Positions 16,201 through 24,483 of a stretch of DNA of 64,000 nt are shown here, in pieces. The notes below the pieces were generated by a model. That model searched no databases and had not been told where the DNA came from. It worked only from the letters and a program-made list of their open reading frames with translations. The stretch's first letter is position 1, and each line of letters opens with the position of its first letter. Source of the DNA: Anaerolineales bacterium (lineage in GTDB: Bacteria > Chloroflexota > Anaerolineae > Anaerolineales > UBA11579); NCBI GenBank assembly GCA_019637675.1, contig JAHBVE010000002.1, positions 62,001 to 126,000 on the forward strand. Direction: 5' to 3'. The position numbers and the translations under genes are program-made.

Positions 16201-16997
16201 CTCAAGCCCAGCTTGTCTTGCATACGAATGCTGAGCCCGGTGCCACCGAAATCCTTGCAGACAAACACGGGCACATCCGGCGTGCTGCGCTTCTTGTCGT
16301 AGCGATAGCCGATCTCATCGAAGCCAGTCAGCTCCTCCGCGCCGGTGATGCGATTTACCAGCAGCCAGTGCGCGAAGGCGCCGCGCGCCACCTTGGCATG
16401 CACGGTGACGAAGGCCGGCTCGCCCGTTTTGCGATTGATCGTTAGGAATTTGGGGCTGACGAAACGCGCCGTATCCATGTACGGCGTTACGACATGGTAA
16501 TATTCCTTGGCCGCCAGGTTGACCACCACGCCCTTGCTGGGCATTATGTCCGCCACGCGGCTTCCCCAGAACGCATACATATCCTTGTGGCTAAAACCGG
16601 GCAGCTTGTAACCCATCTCCAGTCGGTAAGGAGCAATGCCATCCAGCGGGCGTAGCACGCCGTACAAGCCCGAGAGGATCCGCAGGGTCCTATGCGCATA
16701 CTGGCGCTCGGCCGCAGTGAGGCTGGGCGCCCGCATCCCGCTGTAAATATCGCCGATAAAGCTGTCCAGCGCCGCGGTTTGCTGGCCGGGTGTATCCGTC
16801 CAGGCGGCGATCAGCGCGTGCGTCTTGGCCGCCAGCGGCGCCGAAAGCTTCATCATGCTGGCCAACTTGGCCGGGCTGAGCGACTTGAGGTACGCGTCCA
16901 GCTGCCGAGCCTGTGCCAGCAGTTCGGGCTTGTCGAGCTTGCCCGCCTGTTCGGGCGCCGAGCGCATGGCTTTGGATGAGTGCAAAAGAATCAGCAT
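16197..16997 (-). CDS. yaaA: Peroxide-stress protein YaaA (DUF328)
   Basis: A 266-residue YaaA family member, implicated in limiting free iron under peroxide stress. Family blocks are MLILLHSSKAM at the start, RILSGLYGVLRPLDGIAPYRLEMG, FWGSRVADIM, and VVNLAAKEYYHVV. The ATG at 16997 is preferred over an upstream in-frame ATG at 17054 because that extension reads through a terminator hairpin and the family starts with MLILL. A TAGAAT hexamer ends 7 nt upstream of the ATG and there is no ribosome site, so the mRNA is probably leaderless. Confidence 0.93.
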   Translation of the reverse strand: MLILLHSSKAMRSAPEQAGKLDKPELLAQARQLDAYLKSLSPAKLASMMKLSAPLAAKTHALIAAWTDTPGQQTAALDSFIGDIYSGMRAPSLTAAERQYAHRTLRILSGLYGVLRPLDGIAPYRLEMGYKLPGFSHKDMYAFWGSRVADIMPSKGVVVNLAAKEYYHVVTPYMDTARFVSPKFLTINRKTGEPAFVTVHAKVARGAFAHWLLVNRITGAEELTGFDEIGYRYDKKRSTPDVPVFVCKDFGGTGLSIRMQDKLGLS

Positions 16998-17017
16998 GCC
17001 GTGAATTCTAGCAAACA

Positions 17018-17049
17018 AAAAAGCCCTGGCTTCCGCCAGGGCTTTTTTT
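17018..17049 (-). terminator. Rho-independent terminator
   Basis: Arms AAAGCCCTGGC and GCCAGGGCTTT with loop GGAA, flanked by A-run and T-run on both sides so it can work in both directions. It ends the lipoprotein gene at 17064-17645 and lies just upstream of the yaaA -10 box. Confidence 0.92.
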
Positions 17050-17063
17050 AACATCTTTGCAGG

Positions 17064-17645
17064 CTAATCGCGGTATTCAAAGGTCCGGATGACCTGATCG
17101 AGCAGTTGCAGATCGCCACTGCCGCTGATCTCCAGGTACTCATCACCTAAGACAAAGAAATACACGATGCTCTCTTCGCCGGATGAAACCAGACGCATAC
17201 GAACGGCGGCCGGGCCATCCTCAAAGGCTACTTCCGCTTCTTCGGCGATGGTGATGCCAGAGCTGTTGAAGGCTGTGCGGCGCATTTCGAGACGAGCGGT
17301 AAGGTCGCCCTTAGGATCCCACTGGTAAACGGTGATCTGCAGCAGGCTTTCGCCCGCAGGCACCGGCTCTACCCCAGCTGAACCAGGATCCCACGAGGCA
17401 ATTTGCACATAGTCTCCGCGCGCCCCACTCTCGCCGCCCAGGATCTGCCAGCTGGCAGGGTACTGCAAGCTAAAGCGTCCTTCGACGTCTTTGTACGTGG
17501 TTGCTTCAAAGCTGGGTTGTGTGGGCTGAGGCAGCGGCGTGGGCGCAGCCGTGGTTGGCTCCGGCGGAACCGGCGCAGTGGCGATCGGCGGCGCAGCACA
17601 GGCCGCTAACAACAAGACGAGCAATATAAGGGGAAGTCTCTTCAT
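17064..17645 (-). CDS. Lipoprotein, PsbP-like fold possible
   Basis: A 193-residue secreted lipoprotein. The signal peptide MKRLPLILLVLLLAACAAPP has the lipobox LAAC; then a Pro/Thr-rich linker to about residue 45, followed by a compact domain beginning FSLQYPASWQI, a pattern typical of PsbP-like and related small surface domains. The ATG at 17645 has an AGGAG ribosome site 8 nt upstream; the ten-codon longer frame does not. It is monocistronic, ended by the hairpin at 17018-17049. Ligand unknown. Confidence 0.85.
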   Translation of the reverse strand: MKRLPLILLVLLLAACAAPPIATAPVPPEPTTAAPTPLPQPTQPSFEATTYKDVEGRFSLQYPASWQILGGESGARGDYVQIASWDPGSAGVEPVPAGESLLQITVYQWDPKGDLTARLEMRRTAFNSSGITIAEEAEVAFEDGPAAVRMRLVSSGEESIVYFFVLGDEYLEISGSGDLQLLDQVIRTFEYRD

Positions 17646-17738
17646 GGGGGCGCTCCTCCTGGAGCGCATACGCAAGATCGCGCATGCATATTAACGCCGG
17701 CGAGACGGTATTTGTTTCCGAGTTCGATAATGGGAAGA

Positions 17739-18983
17739 TTAGGGGTTGACCTGCGCCAGCCGCTTGCGCAGCATAGGCTCCCTCACCGCCTTGGCATTGA
17801 ACGCTCCGGCCCCCAGGAAACGCACAAAGCTTTCGAAGCCAGCCGCCAGCGCCTCAGCAAAGGCTTCGTTCCTGGCCAGCGACTTATCCTCCAGCCAGAA
17901 ACCCAGGATGATGAAGGTATTCGTGCTGCGGTCCAACTTACTATCAAAGCGCCCTACCAGCTGATCGCCCCACAAGATCGGCAAGGTGTAATAACCGTAC
18001 TTGCGCAAGTGAGCGGGTTTATACACTTCCCAGACGTAGTCAAAACCAAACAATTCCTTGGCCCGGCCGCGGGCGCTCACCGGGTCGAGCGGCGCCAGGA
18101 AGCTGACTTCGTCCGATGTGCTGGCGCCCAGCGGCTTCCAGCTCTTGGGCACACGGCCAGCAGCCAACTCCTTCAGCACCTTAACATCACTGGCCAAAGC
18201 GCACTGTACCTGCTTCCAGCCCTCAACTTGCACTTCGATGATCTCGAGGTCTGCCAGCAGCTTGTCGCGCAGTTTGCCAATGGTATTGAACGGAACGCCG
18301 CGGTAATACGCCTCTGCGGTGCGCTTGAGGCGGGTCAGCCCGTTGTGGCTGATCTCCTTGCGCACCAGGAAGCGATCCGTCTCCGCATCGCTGGCCTCAC
18401 GGATCAGCTCAGCCGGGGCAACAGTCTCGGTGAGTGCGTATACGCGCTCAAAGTTCTCGCGGTGGTGGGTCATCACCTCGCCCGTACGCCACAGGTAGTA
18501 CAACGCCAGCGCACTGTCTTTGCGGCCGCGGTAGCTGGTGGTGCGCGTGCGGCTCGCCATCTCGAAGTCACGATTGCTCACCGTGCCACGCTCACGAAGC
18601 ACGCCGCGCATCTCCTTGATGGCCGCGGCGTGCTCACGGCCGAGCTGGCTCACGCCGGCATGGCCCTTCTTCTCACGCCGCATCACGACCCGCCAATACG
18701 GCAGCTCGTCCATCGGGCGCACCGCCAGCCAGCCACCCCAGTCAAAGAACTTGCGCTGCTTGTAGGCTGCCTGCTCCCACAGGCCCGGCTTGTAGCCTTG
18801 CACTCTGGCATGCAGCTTGATGTCATGGCTGCGGGCGATGATCTGCAACGGGTCGAGCTGCAAATACTCCATAGCGCGCATGGCCTTCTGCGTGCCCGCC
18901 GCGCCCTGCCAGCGGCGTCCGGGCCATAGGCCGTGCTTGCCCAGGACAAAACGGCGGGCGGTCTGCAGGTCGATGGTCAGCAT
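17739..18983 (-). CDS. YcaQ-like DNA glycosylase (AlkX/HTH_42 family)
   Basis: A 414-residue winged-helix protein of the YcaQ/AlkZ superfamily that removes alkylated or cross-linked bases from DNA. LQLDPL at residues 41-46 contains the Q-x-D catalytic motif of the YcaQ branch (Gln42, Asp44); SRTRTTSYRGRKDSALALYYLWRTGEV is the conserved winged-helix block, and LWGDQLVGRFDSKLDR the C-terminal barrel. A TAGAAT hexamer ends 7 nt before the ATG without a ribosome site, so it is probably leaderless. The downstream gap to the next lipoprotein is about 90 bp. Confidence 0.88.
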   Translation of the reverse strand: MLTIDLQTARRFVLGKHGLWPGRRWQGAAGTQKAMRAMEYLQLDPLQIIARSHDIKLHARVQGYKPGLWEQAAYKQRKFFDWGGWLAVRPMDELPYWRVVMRREKKGHAGVSQLGREHAAAIKEMRGVLRERGTVSNRDFEMASRTRTTSYRGRKDSALALYYLWRTGEVMTHHRENFERVYALTETVAPAELIREASDAETDRFLVRKEISHNGLTRLKRTAEAYYRGVPFNTIGKLRDKLLADLEIIEVQVEGWKQVQCALASDVKVLKELAAGRVPKSWKPLGASTSDEVSFLAPLDPVSARGRAKELFGFDYVWEVYKPAHLRKYGYYTLPILWGDQLVGRFDSKLDRSTNTFIILGFWLEDKSLARNEAFAEALAAGFESFVRFLGAGAFNAKAVREPMLRKRLAQVNP

Positions 18984-19002
18984 GGCGTCAATTCTAGAAC
19001 AA

Positions 19003-19027
19003 ATCAGCCCGGCTGAGCCGGGCTGAT
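19003..19027 (-). terminator. Rho-independent terminator
   Basis: Perfect 11-bp stem with arms ATCAGCCCGGC and GCCGGGCTGAT and a 3-nt loop; on the minus strand it is followed by TTTGTTCT. It ends the membrane-protein gene at 19047-20072. Confidence 0.85.
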
Positions 19028-19046
19028 AGATCTGTCAAGGCGCTGC

Positions 19047-20072
19047 CTACGGCACCGCAAACAACGGCGTCATAATCCGTTGCAGCAGCCAAACGATCAG
19101 CGGCAGCACGATGGCCGAGGCAAACTTCCCAAACGTGCCTGGGCTCCACGGCCAGGTGGGAATGGCGCTGATACTCTCGCGCACCTTGAGCAGCGCGCTC
19201 AGCCCCTTCTCCAGCCCGTCAATGTTCTTGAAGCTGCGCTTCTCCATATCACCCTGGATCTCGCGGCGCAGGCTGTCGATCTGCTCGGCATTCTCTGCCA
19301 GCAGGCTGGTCTTATCCTTCTCGATCTTGCGATGGATGCCCAGCACCGGGATCACGAACACGGCCACCGAGGCCACGATGCCCACCATCGACAAGAAGAA
19401 GATCATTTCGGGCGTCTGAGTCACCGAGCCAAAATAGGTTTCGCTCAGAAAGTTGATGTTGACCAGCACGACCAGGAAGATGCCGACGACCATGGCGACC
19501 CGCGCCAAACCATACAGAGGCTGCAGATTGAACAGGTTGAGCTTGGTGACCTTGGTATACAGATCATCGATCTGGGATACATGCCGGTAGGCCGTGTAAA
19601 GCCAGATCGGCAGCAAGGTGTAACCCAGGCCTGAAGTAAAGCCCCACAGGATGCTGCTCACGTTATCCGTGCTGCCCGCCTGGAAGGCGAAGTACATCCC
19701 AAAGATCAAACCGAGCACGGTGATGATGAGGATGGGCCAGAACGGCAGTGTGGTGAAGCGGTAACGGATCAAGTCGAACTCGGCGGCCGAGACTCCCAAC
19801 GCCGGCCGGATCTCTTCGACAGAGCGCTGGGCCACCCGCTCCATGAAATGGATATAGCCCATGCCCAGCGGAAACCAGAAGACGTCAAAGAAGACGCGGG
19901 TCTCCACGGCGCCAAAGTCCAGCCTGCCTTCCAGCCACAGCGCAACATGAATGGCCAGCACGATGAGCACGTACAGCAGGATATAGAACAGCACTGGCGC
20001 CATTTTGAGTGAATTCACCCAATCGAGAAAGGCATCCAGCCAGGAGGGTTTGTAGGGTCGGCCTGCAGTCAT
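19047..20072 (-). CDS. Conserved membrane protein of unknown function
   Basis: A 341-residue protein I do not recognise. Membrane segments are seen near residues 25-48 (FYILLYVLIVLAIHVAL), 112-130, 145-160, 190-210, 225-245 and at the C-terminus (about 315-335). Between the last two lies a ~60-residue charged, coiled-coil-prone stretch (RKIEKDKTSLLAENAEQIDSL). An AGGAG ribosome site precedes the ATG. It is followed by its own terminator. The coiled-coil hairpin projecting from a membrane bundle suggests assembly or signalling, but there is no motif to back it. Confidence 0.7.
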   Translation of the reverse strand: MTAGRPYKPSWLDAFLDWVNSLKMAPVLFYILLYVLIVLAIHVALWLEGRLDFGAVETRVFFDVFWFPLGMGYIHFMERVAQRSVEEIRPALGVSAAEFDLIRYRFTTLPFWPILIITVLGLIFGMYFAFQAGSTDNVSSILWGFTSGLGYTLLPIWLYTAYRHVSQIDDLYTKVTKLNLFNLQPLYGLARVAMVVGIFLVVLVNINFLSETYFGSVTQTPEMIFFLSMVGIVASVAVFVIPVLGIHRKIEKDKTSLLAENAEQIDSLRREIQGDMEKRSFKNIDGLEKGLSALLKVRESISAIPTWPWSPGTFGKFASAIVLPLIVWLLQRIMTPLFAVP

Positions 20073-20149
20073 GGGTCTCCTATGTCACAAGAGTTGCGAA
20101 TGACGACGAATGACGCTGCCCAATGGGGGCTTGCAGAAGATGTGGAATT

Positions 20150-20224
20150 TGGTGGCGAAGGTGAGATTCGAACTCACGACCAAGGGCTTATGAGTCCCCT
20201 GCTCTACCACTGAGCTACTTCGCC
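20150..20224 (-). tRNA. tRNA with anticodon CAU (Met elongator or Ile2)
   Basis: A complete cloverleaf on the minus strand: acceptor GGCGAAG/CTTCGCC, D arm GCTC...GAGC, anticodon loop CTCATAA, T arm GTGAG...CTCAC with TTCGAAT, and an encoded CCA. Position 1 pairs with 72, so it is not the initiator. Elongator Met is likelier than lysidine-modified Ile2, but the anticodon alone cannot decide. The anticodon stem closes with an A-G mismatch at 31-39. Confidence 0.93.
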
Positions 20225-20243
20225 GGGATTAAGAACGCGGGCG

Positions 20244-20272
20244 AGTTTACTATGCGGGCAATTGATTGTCAA
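20244..20272 (-). promoter_or_regulatory. Promoter of the tRNA gene
   Basis: On the minus strand TTGACA (20267-20272) and TAAACT (20244-20249) are 17 bp apart, about 20 nt before the mature tRNA. The box lies 2 bp downstream of the YbaY-like gene's stop. Confidence 0.65.
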
Positions 20273-20274
20273 CG

Positions 20275-20691
20275 CTACTGCCCGCTCACCATCTCTAGCA
20301 TGATCTCGACATCATCACTCGGATTGCCGTTGGTGAGCACGAGGAGTGCGGTCGTGTTGCGGAACAATACCTTGCCCTCATTGTCGCGTATCTCGGCTTG
20401 CAAGGCGTAGGTGTGATTGGCTTGAATATCGGCCGGGTCATACTCCACAGTGAACGGCAGCGGCACCTGGCTCTCCGTGGTGAACGTGGTGCTACCAAGC
20501 ACGACCGCTTGCGCATCCGCCAGCGAGATATCGGCCAACTGTACCGTCACCTGGGCACCCGGCAGCAGCGCAATGCGCTGGCGGTAGGTCACAGTGTCGG
20601 AGATGCGCGCGGTTTCGCCGCCGGCAGCAGCGCAACCGCTGAGCGCGGCCAGCAAGACGCTGAATGCAAGAGCATTTGCAATACGTATCAC
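20275..20691 (-). CDS. YbaY-family lipoprotein
   Basis: A 138-residue lipoprotein with signal peptide and lipobox LSGC (residues 17-20). The mature part VTYRQRIALLPGAQVTVQLADIS, PLPFTVEYDPADIQANHTYALQAEI is the small beta-sandwich of the YbaY family (PF09619), found in lipoproteins and next to META domains. The start is a GTG very close to an AGGAGG ribosome site, a short spacing that leaves the start somewhat uncertain. Function in cell-envelope integrity is inferred only from the family. Confidence 0.8.
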   Translation of the reverse strand: MIRIANALAFSVLLAALSGCAAAGGETARISDTVTYRQRIALLPGAQVTVQLADISLADAQAVVLGSTTFTTESQVPLPFTVEYDPADIQANHTYALQAEIRDNEGKVLFRNTTALLVLTNGNPSDDVEIMLEMVSGQ

Positions 20692-20731
20692 ATCCTCCTG
20701 AATCCGCGGCGGCCTGTCAAGGCGCCCAGTG

Positions 20732-22492
20732 CTATGGGATCTGCGGGAACAGCGCCAGGGCCGCGTCGATCAGCTCCGGCTCGTCTGGCAGCAAGAGCCA
20801 CACAACCTCTGCGCCATTGACCAGCAGGCAGGCGGCCTGGCCGCTTGCCTGCCAACAGCGCCCGCGCCCGAGCCCGCCCGGCGCCCCGCCAAAGCGCAGC
20901 GAAAGGTACTGCTGCACGCCGGCATGCAGCTCCTGGCCGTTGGCGGCGTCATCCGCCAGCCAGTGCTGCACCATGGCCACCTGGCCATCGCCTTCACGCC
21001 AGTACACCTGCAAGCTATCGCCGCCCCAGCCCGCCGCGGCGGTGATGGCGCTCTCTTCCGGGATGCGCGTGCTGGCATCCGCTCCGCTTGCCAGCACCAG
21101 GCGGGTCAGCCATTCGCCCAGCTCGCCATCGACCTGCAGCTCCCAGCCAGAACCCAGCGCAGAAGCCAGATCAACGGATTGCATATTAAGCACGGCTTCG
21201 GCGGCGGCAAATTTATCCGGATGAAGTATGTGTTCTGTGGTGCTGGCCGGGTTGGCAAAGGCAGTATTGACCTGCGCCCAACCGCCCTCCACGAACAAGC
21301 CGCGTACAAAGCTCAGGCCGGTTTCCGCTGCAAAGCGCGCGTCCAGCACGGCAAAGTCAGACGAGGCCGACCCGATGCGGGCGTAGTTGGGCGCCGGCAA
21401 GCTGGCCGGGTCAAAGGCGGCCGAGCCGTGGGCGTTCAGCCACTCCTCGCCGGCCAGGTTGGCATCGCCCTGCAGCATGGCCTGCGCAGCCCGGCAGGCG
21501 TCGTCAAACGGGCTGCAGCGCTGGGTGGTGTTGAACAGCCCTGACTGGCTCTCGCTCAGCAAGGCGCGCCCAAATGTGCGCGCATAGGCATATGCCAGCG
21601 CATCATCCAGCTGGCTGCCAATGAGATACACCCGGCTCTGGGCGGCGTTGTAGGCCGCGCCGTAGGCATCGAGCTGTTTGTTGATGGCATAGTCTTGCAG
21701 CGAGCCATTTTGCGCCAACAAGCCCAGGGCACGCAGGGCGCGCTCGTCTTGCTGGGTTTCGGCGCTGGGGATGAACGCCGAAAGCTGCTCGCGGGCCGCA
21801 CCTTCTTGCACCAGCACGGCCTGCACTTGGCGGGCCGGGGTGAGGCCGCGCACCTGGCTGACCTGCTCACCGATGGTTTGCAGCAGCGCCTGCGCTTCGG
21901 GCTGCAGCGTGGCCACCGGGCCAGCCTCGGTGGTGCTCGTGGCCTCGGGGCTGCCGTCGCCGGTGGGGGTCCACACGGCCGGCAGGGTGCGGAAAGGCGC
22001 GTTGGTGGCCGTGGCCACAGCCCCCTGGCCGCCGCCCAGCAGTTGCGGGCCAAGGAACCAGACCAGCGCCAACAACGCTAGCACCACCAAACCGATCAGC
22101 ACGCCGCGCAAGGGCGACTTGCGTGCAGGTTCCGGCTCCTGCGGGCGCAGCTCCTGCTCCAGGTCGCTCGTGGGCGCAAACGCCGGCGTCACCGCAGGCG
22201 GCGGAGCTTCCGGCACTGGCTGGGGCTTTGGCGGCGGAGGCGGAGCCTCGCCGCGCAAGCTGCGCAGGCGGTCACGGGCGCGCTCAAAATCAGGCTGGAA
22301 CTTGAGGGCCTGCATGAGTGCATATTGCTTGCGCTGCGGGTCATCCAGCACGAAGCTCAGCAGATACCAAGCCTGAGCATTGTCAGGCTGGGCGCGCAGC
22401 AGATCCACCAACTGGGTGCGGGCTTTATCGCCCTTGCCGGCGCGGATCAACTCGGCAATTTTCTTGAGATCAGGCAGCGCGTTGGCGCTCAT
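20732..22492 (-). CDS. TPR-like membrane-anchored protein with large extracytoplasmic domain
   Basis: A 586-residue protein with a TPR-like cytoplasmic start (LVDLLRAQPDNAQAWYLLSF, about residues 26-80), a Pro-rich linker, one membrane segment (LIGLVVLALLALVWFLG, about 133-150), a Thr/Pro linker and a ~400-residue extracytoplasmic part that I do not recognise. The outer part is Ala- and Gln-rich with four Cys near AMLQGDANL. A TATAAT lies 6 nt before the ATG, so the transcript is probably leaderless. It may be a surface peptidase-like protein but no catalytic motif was found. Confidence 0.7.
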   Translation of the reverse strand: MSANALPDLKKIAELIRAGKGDKARTQLVDLLRAQPDNAQAWYLLSFVLDDPQRKQYALMQALKFQPDFERARDRLRSLRGEAPPPPPKPQPVPEAPPPAVTPAFAPTSDLEQELRPQEPEPARKSPLRGVLIGLVVLALLALVWFLGPQLLGGGQGAVATATNAPFRTLPAVWTPTGDGSPEATSTTEAGPVATLQPEAQALLQTIGEQVSQVRGLTPARQVQAVLVQEGAAREQLSAFIPSAETQQDERALRALGLLAQNGSLQDYAINKQLDAYGAAYNAAQSRVYLIGSQLDDALAYAYARTFGRALLSESQSGLFNTTQRCSPFDDACRAAQAMLQGDANLAGEEWLNAHGSAAFDPASLPAPNYARIGSASSDFAVLDARFAAETGLSFVRGLFVEGGWAQVNTAFANPASTTEHILHPDKFAAAEAVLNMQSVDLASALGSGWELQVDGELGEWLTRLVLASGADASTRIPEESAITAAAGWGGDSLQVYWREGDGQVAMVQHWLADDAANGQELHAGVQQYLSLRFGGAPGGLGRGRCWQASGQAACLLVNGAEVVWLLLPDEPELIDAALALFPQIP

Positions 22493-22549
22493 GCGGGCAT
22501 TATATACGCAGCGCTGCTCCCTACGCTATCCCCCTCACGACATTAACGA

Positions 22550-22813
22550 CTACTCGTCGTCCTCTGGGTCTTCTTCGTCTTCCTCTTCTTCGAGGTCCTC
22601 GTCTTCGTCTTCTTCTTCATCCGGGCCGAAGCCGGCTTCTTCCCACTCTTCTTCGAGGGCTTCGTTATCCTCCCAGGCGTCCTCGGCCGAGACTTCGCCG
22701 GCGGCGGCATAGGTGAGGCAACCCTCATCCGAGTCGAGCTCTACGGCCGCGGCCGCACAGTAGCCTTCGTCGAGAAAAACGCAATCAGCATAATGACAGC
22801 GAATTCGTGGCAT
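22550..22813 (-). CDS. Small Cys-motif protein with polyacidic tail (DUF1540-like start)
   Basis: An 87-residue protein. The first ~35 residues carry four Cys (RCHYADCVFLDEGYC ... EGC), reminiscent of the DUF1540 zinc/iron finger. The last ~40 residues are almost entirely Asp and Glu (EEEDEDEDLEEEEDEEDPEDDE is longer than most acid tails). It starts 8 bp after the VKOR stop and probably shares its mRNA with vkor, moeA and rel. A disulfide-forming enzyme next to a Cys-rich protein may be more than chance. Function unknown. Confidence 0.7.
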   Translation of the reverse strand: MPRIRCHYADCVFLDEGYCAAAAVELDSDEGCLTYAAAGEVSAEDAWEDNEALEEEWEEAGFGPDEEEDEDEDLEEEEDEEDPEDDE

Positions 22814-22821
22814 GGCAACCT

Positions 22822-23241
22822 TTAGGCGGTTTGCATATCGGTGCGGACGCGCATGATGGAGACGACCAGCATGGCGACGAGGATGATGGCCGACACCACG
22901 CAGAACGGGCAGATGGCGTGGATAACGTACAGCTCAAGATACGTGAGATAGGCGGAGTACAGCACGCCGATGAGCGAGAGGCCGAACACGATCAAGCTGC
23001 CGTTGATGGCGAAGAAGTCACTGCGCTCTTCGAGCAGCAGCACGACGAGCATGGTCAAAAAGGCCGCGCCGCCGATGGCAGCGATGGGAATGCCCCACAG
23101 TGAGGCATAGGGGCTGGTGTTCACGATGGCGCAACCACCGCCTACTGCACAAACACCATCTTCGACCAACTTAACATAGGTGAGGTACGCAGCATTCACG
23201 AACCCCAGAACGCTCAACCCGATCAAGATCCTTCTAAGCAA
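22822..23241 (-). CDS. Vitamin K epoxide reductase family protein (VKOR)
   Basis: A 139-residue four-helix membrane protein. The active-site CPFC lies near residue 115 in the last helices, and the loop pair is Cys30 and Cys36 in DGVCAVGGGCAIVNTSPYASLWG. Bacterial VKOR regenerates oxidised DsbA-like proteins using quinone, replacing DsbB. No thioredoxin-like partner is fused or adjacent, so the partner must be elsewhere. It lies 12 bp after moeA. Confidence 0.93.
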   Translation of the reverse strand: MLRRILIGLSVLGFVNAAYLTYVKLVEDGVCAVGGGCAIVNTSPYASLWGIPIAAIGGAAFLTMLVVLLLEERSDFFAINGSLIVFGLSLIGVLYSAYLTYLELYVIHAICPFCVVSAIILVAMLVVSIMRVRTDMQTA

Positions 23242-23253
23242 GCAATGCCTCCA

Positions 23254-24483
23254 TCACAGTGGCCACACATCTACCAAAGACTTTGCACGAATCTTCTTGA
23301 CGCCCGCCGGCATGCGCAACAACGCCTGGGCCTGAACGAGCGAATAAAGATTACCTGAACCCTGATGGCCTGTCAAATAAACCTGCCACTCGCGCGGGTT
23401 AACGTGAATTAAGACGCGCAAGTAACTTTCGCGGCCGTCTGACTCGGCGGTTTCCATCAGACGGGCGCGTACGGCCTGGCGCTGCCAGCCGCGCACGCCG
23501 CCCATGGCGTGCAGCGCGGCGCGCAAAAATACCTCGAAGCCTACAAAGGCCGAGGCCGGGTTGCCCGGCAGCCCCACGAACGGCACGTTCTTGTATTGGC
23601 CAAAGGTGAAGGGCCTGCCTGGGCGCATGTTGACCTTCCAGGCGTCGATGCGGCCGTCGCTCTCGACCGCATCGCGCACAAAGTCGAAGGAGCCTACGCT
23701 GACCCCGGCCGAGGACAGGATCAGATCAGCGCCGGACTCCACGGCGGCATCCAGATGGGCCTTGACGTCAGCCAGGGTGTCTTTGGCGGTGCCGAGCAGA
23801 TGCGCCTCGCCGCCAGCGCTCTCCACCAGGCCGCGCAGCGTGAACGAGTTGGTCTCATAGATCTTGCCGGCTTGCAACTTCTCACCGGGCGGCAGTAGCT
23901 CATCGCCGGAGGAGAAGATGGCGATGCGCGGCTTGCGGTGCACCAGCAGCTCGCCCTGCCCCAGCATGGCGCACAGCGCCAGCTCCTGCGGGCGCAGGCG
24001 CGTGCCGGCGGCGAGCAGCTGCTGGCCGCTGGTGAAATCCTGCCCGGCGGGGCGTACATAGCCGCCGGCGCTTACCTGTGTATAGACCTGCACCACGGCC
24101 GGCAAGGCGCCGTTGGCCAGGGCGTGCGCATCGGTATCCTCCACCGGCACCACGGCATCCGCGCCGGCGGGCATGGCCGCGCCGGTCATGATGCGCATGC
24201 TGTGCCCGGGCTGCAAGGTGGTGCTGGCGGACTTGCCCGCGGGGATATCGCCGGCCACCAACAGACTCTTGGGCTTCTGGCGGCTGGCGCCGTGCACATC
24301 GGCAGAGCGCACGGCGAAACCATCCATGCTGGAGTTGTCAAAGCGTGGCGAATCGAAGGGCGCGGCCAGGTCTTCGGCCAGGACGCGGCCATTGGCCTCG
24401 GCCAGCGGCACGCTTTCGGCGCCGGTGACCGGCAGGCCAGCCAGCAGTTTCTGCAGAGCTTCGTCTACGGAGAGCATCATCAC
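23254..24483 (-). CDS. moeA: Molybdopterin molybdenumtransferase MoeA
   Basis: A 409-residue enzyme that inserts molybdenum into adenylated molybdopterin. Landmarks are PRFDNSSMDGFAVRSADV, RIMTGAAMPAGADAVVPVEDT, the MoCF-type motif SSAGVSVGSFDFVRDAV, and FVGLPGNPASAFVGFE. The start overlaps the Rel stop by 4 bp (ATGA), so it is translationally coupled to rel, an unusual partner. No molybdoenzyme is in the window. Confidence 0.95.
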   Translation of the reverse strand: MMMLSVDEALQKLLAGLPVTGAESVPLAEANGRVLAEDLAAPFDSPRFDNSSMDGFAVRSADVHGASRQKPKSLLVAGDIPAGKSASTTLQPGHSMRIMTGAAMPAGADAVVPVEDTDAHALANGALPAVVQVYTQVSAGGYVRPAGQDFTSGQQLLAAGTRLRPQELALCAMLGQGELLVHRKPRIAIFSSGDELLPPGEKLQAGKIYETNSFTLRGLVESAGGEAHLLGTAKDTLADVKAHLDAAVESGADLILSSAGVSVGSFDFVRDAVESDGRIDAWKVNMRPGRPFTFGQYKNVPFVGLPGNPASAFVGFEVFLRAALHAMGGVRGWQRQAVRARLMETAESDGRESYLRVLIHVNPREWQVYLTGHQGSGNLYSLVQAQALLRMPAGVKKIRAKSLVDVWPL

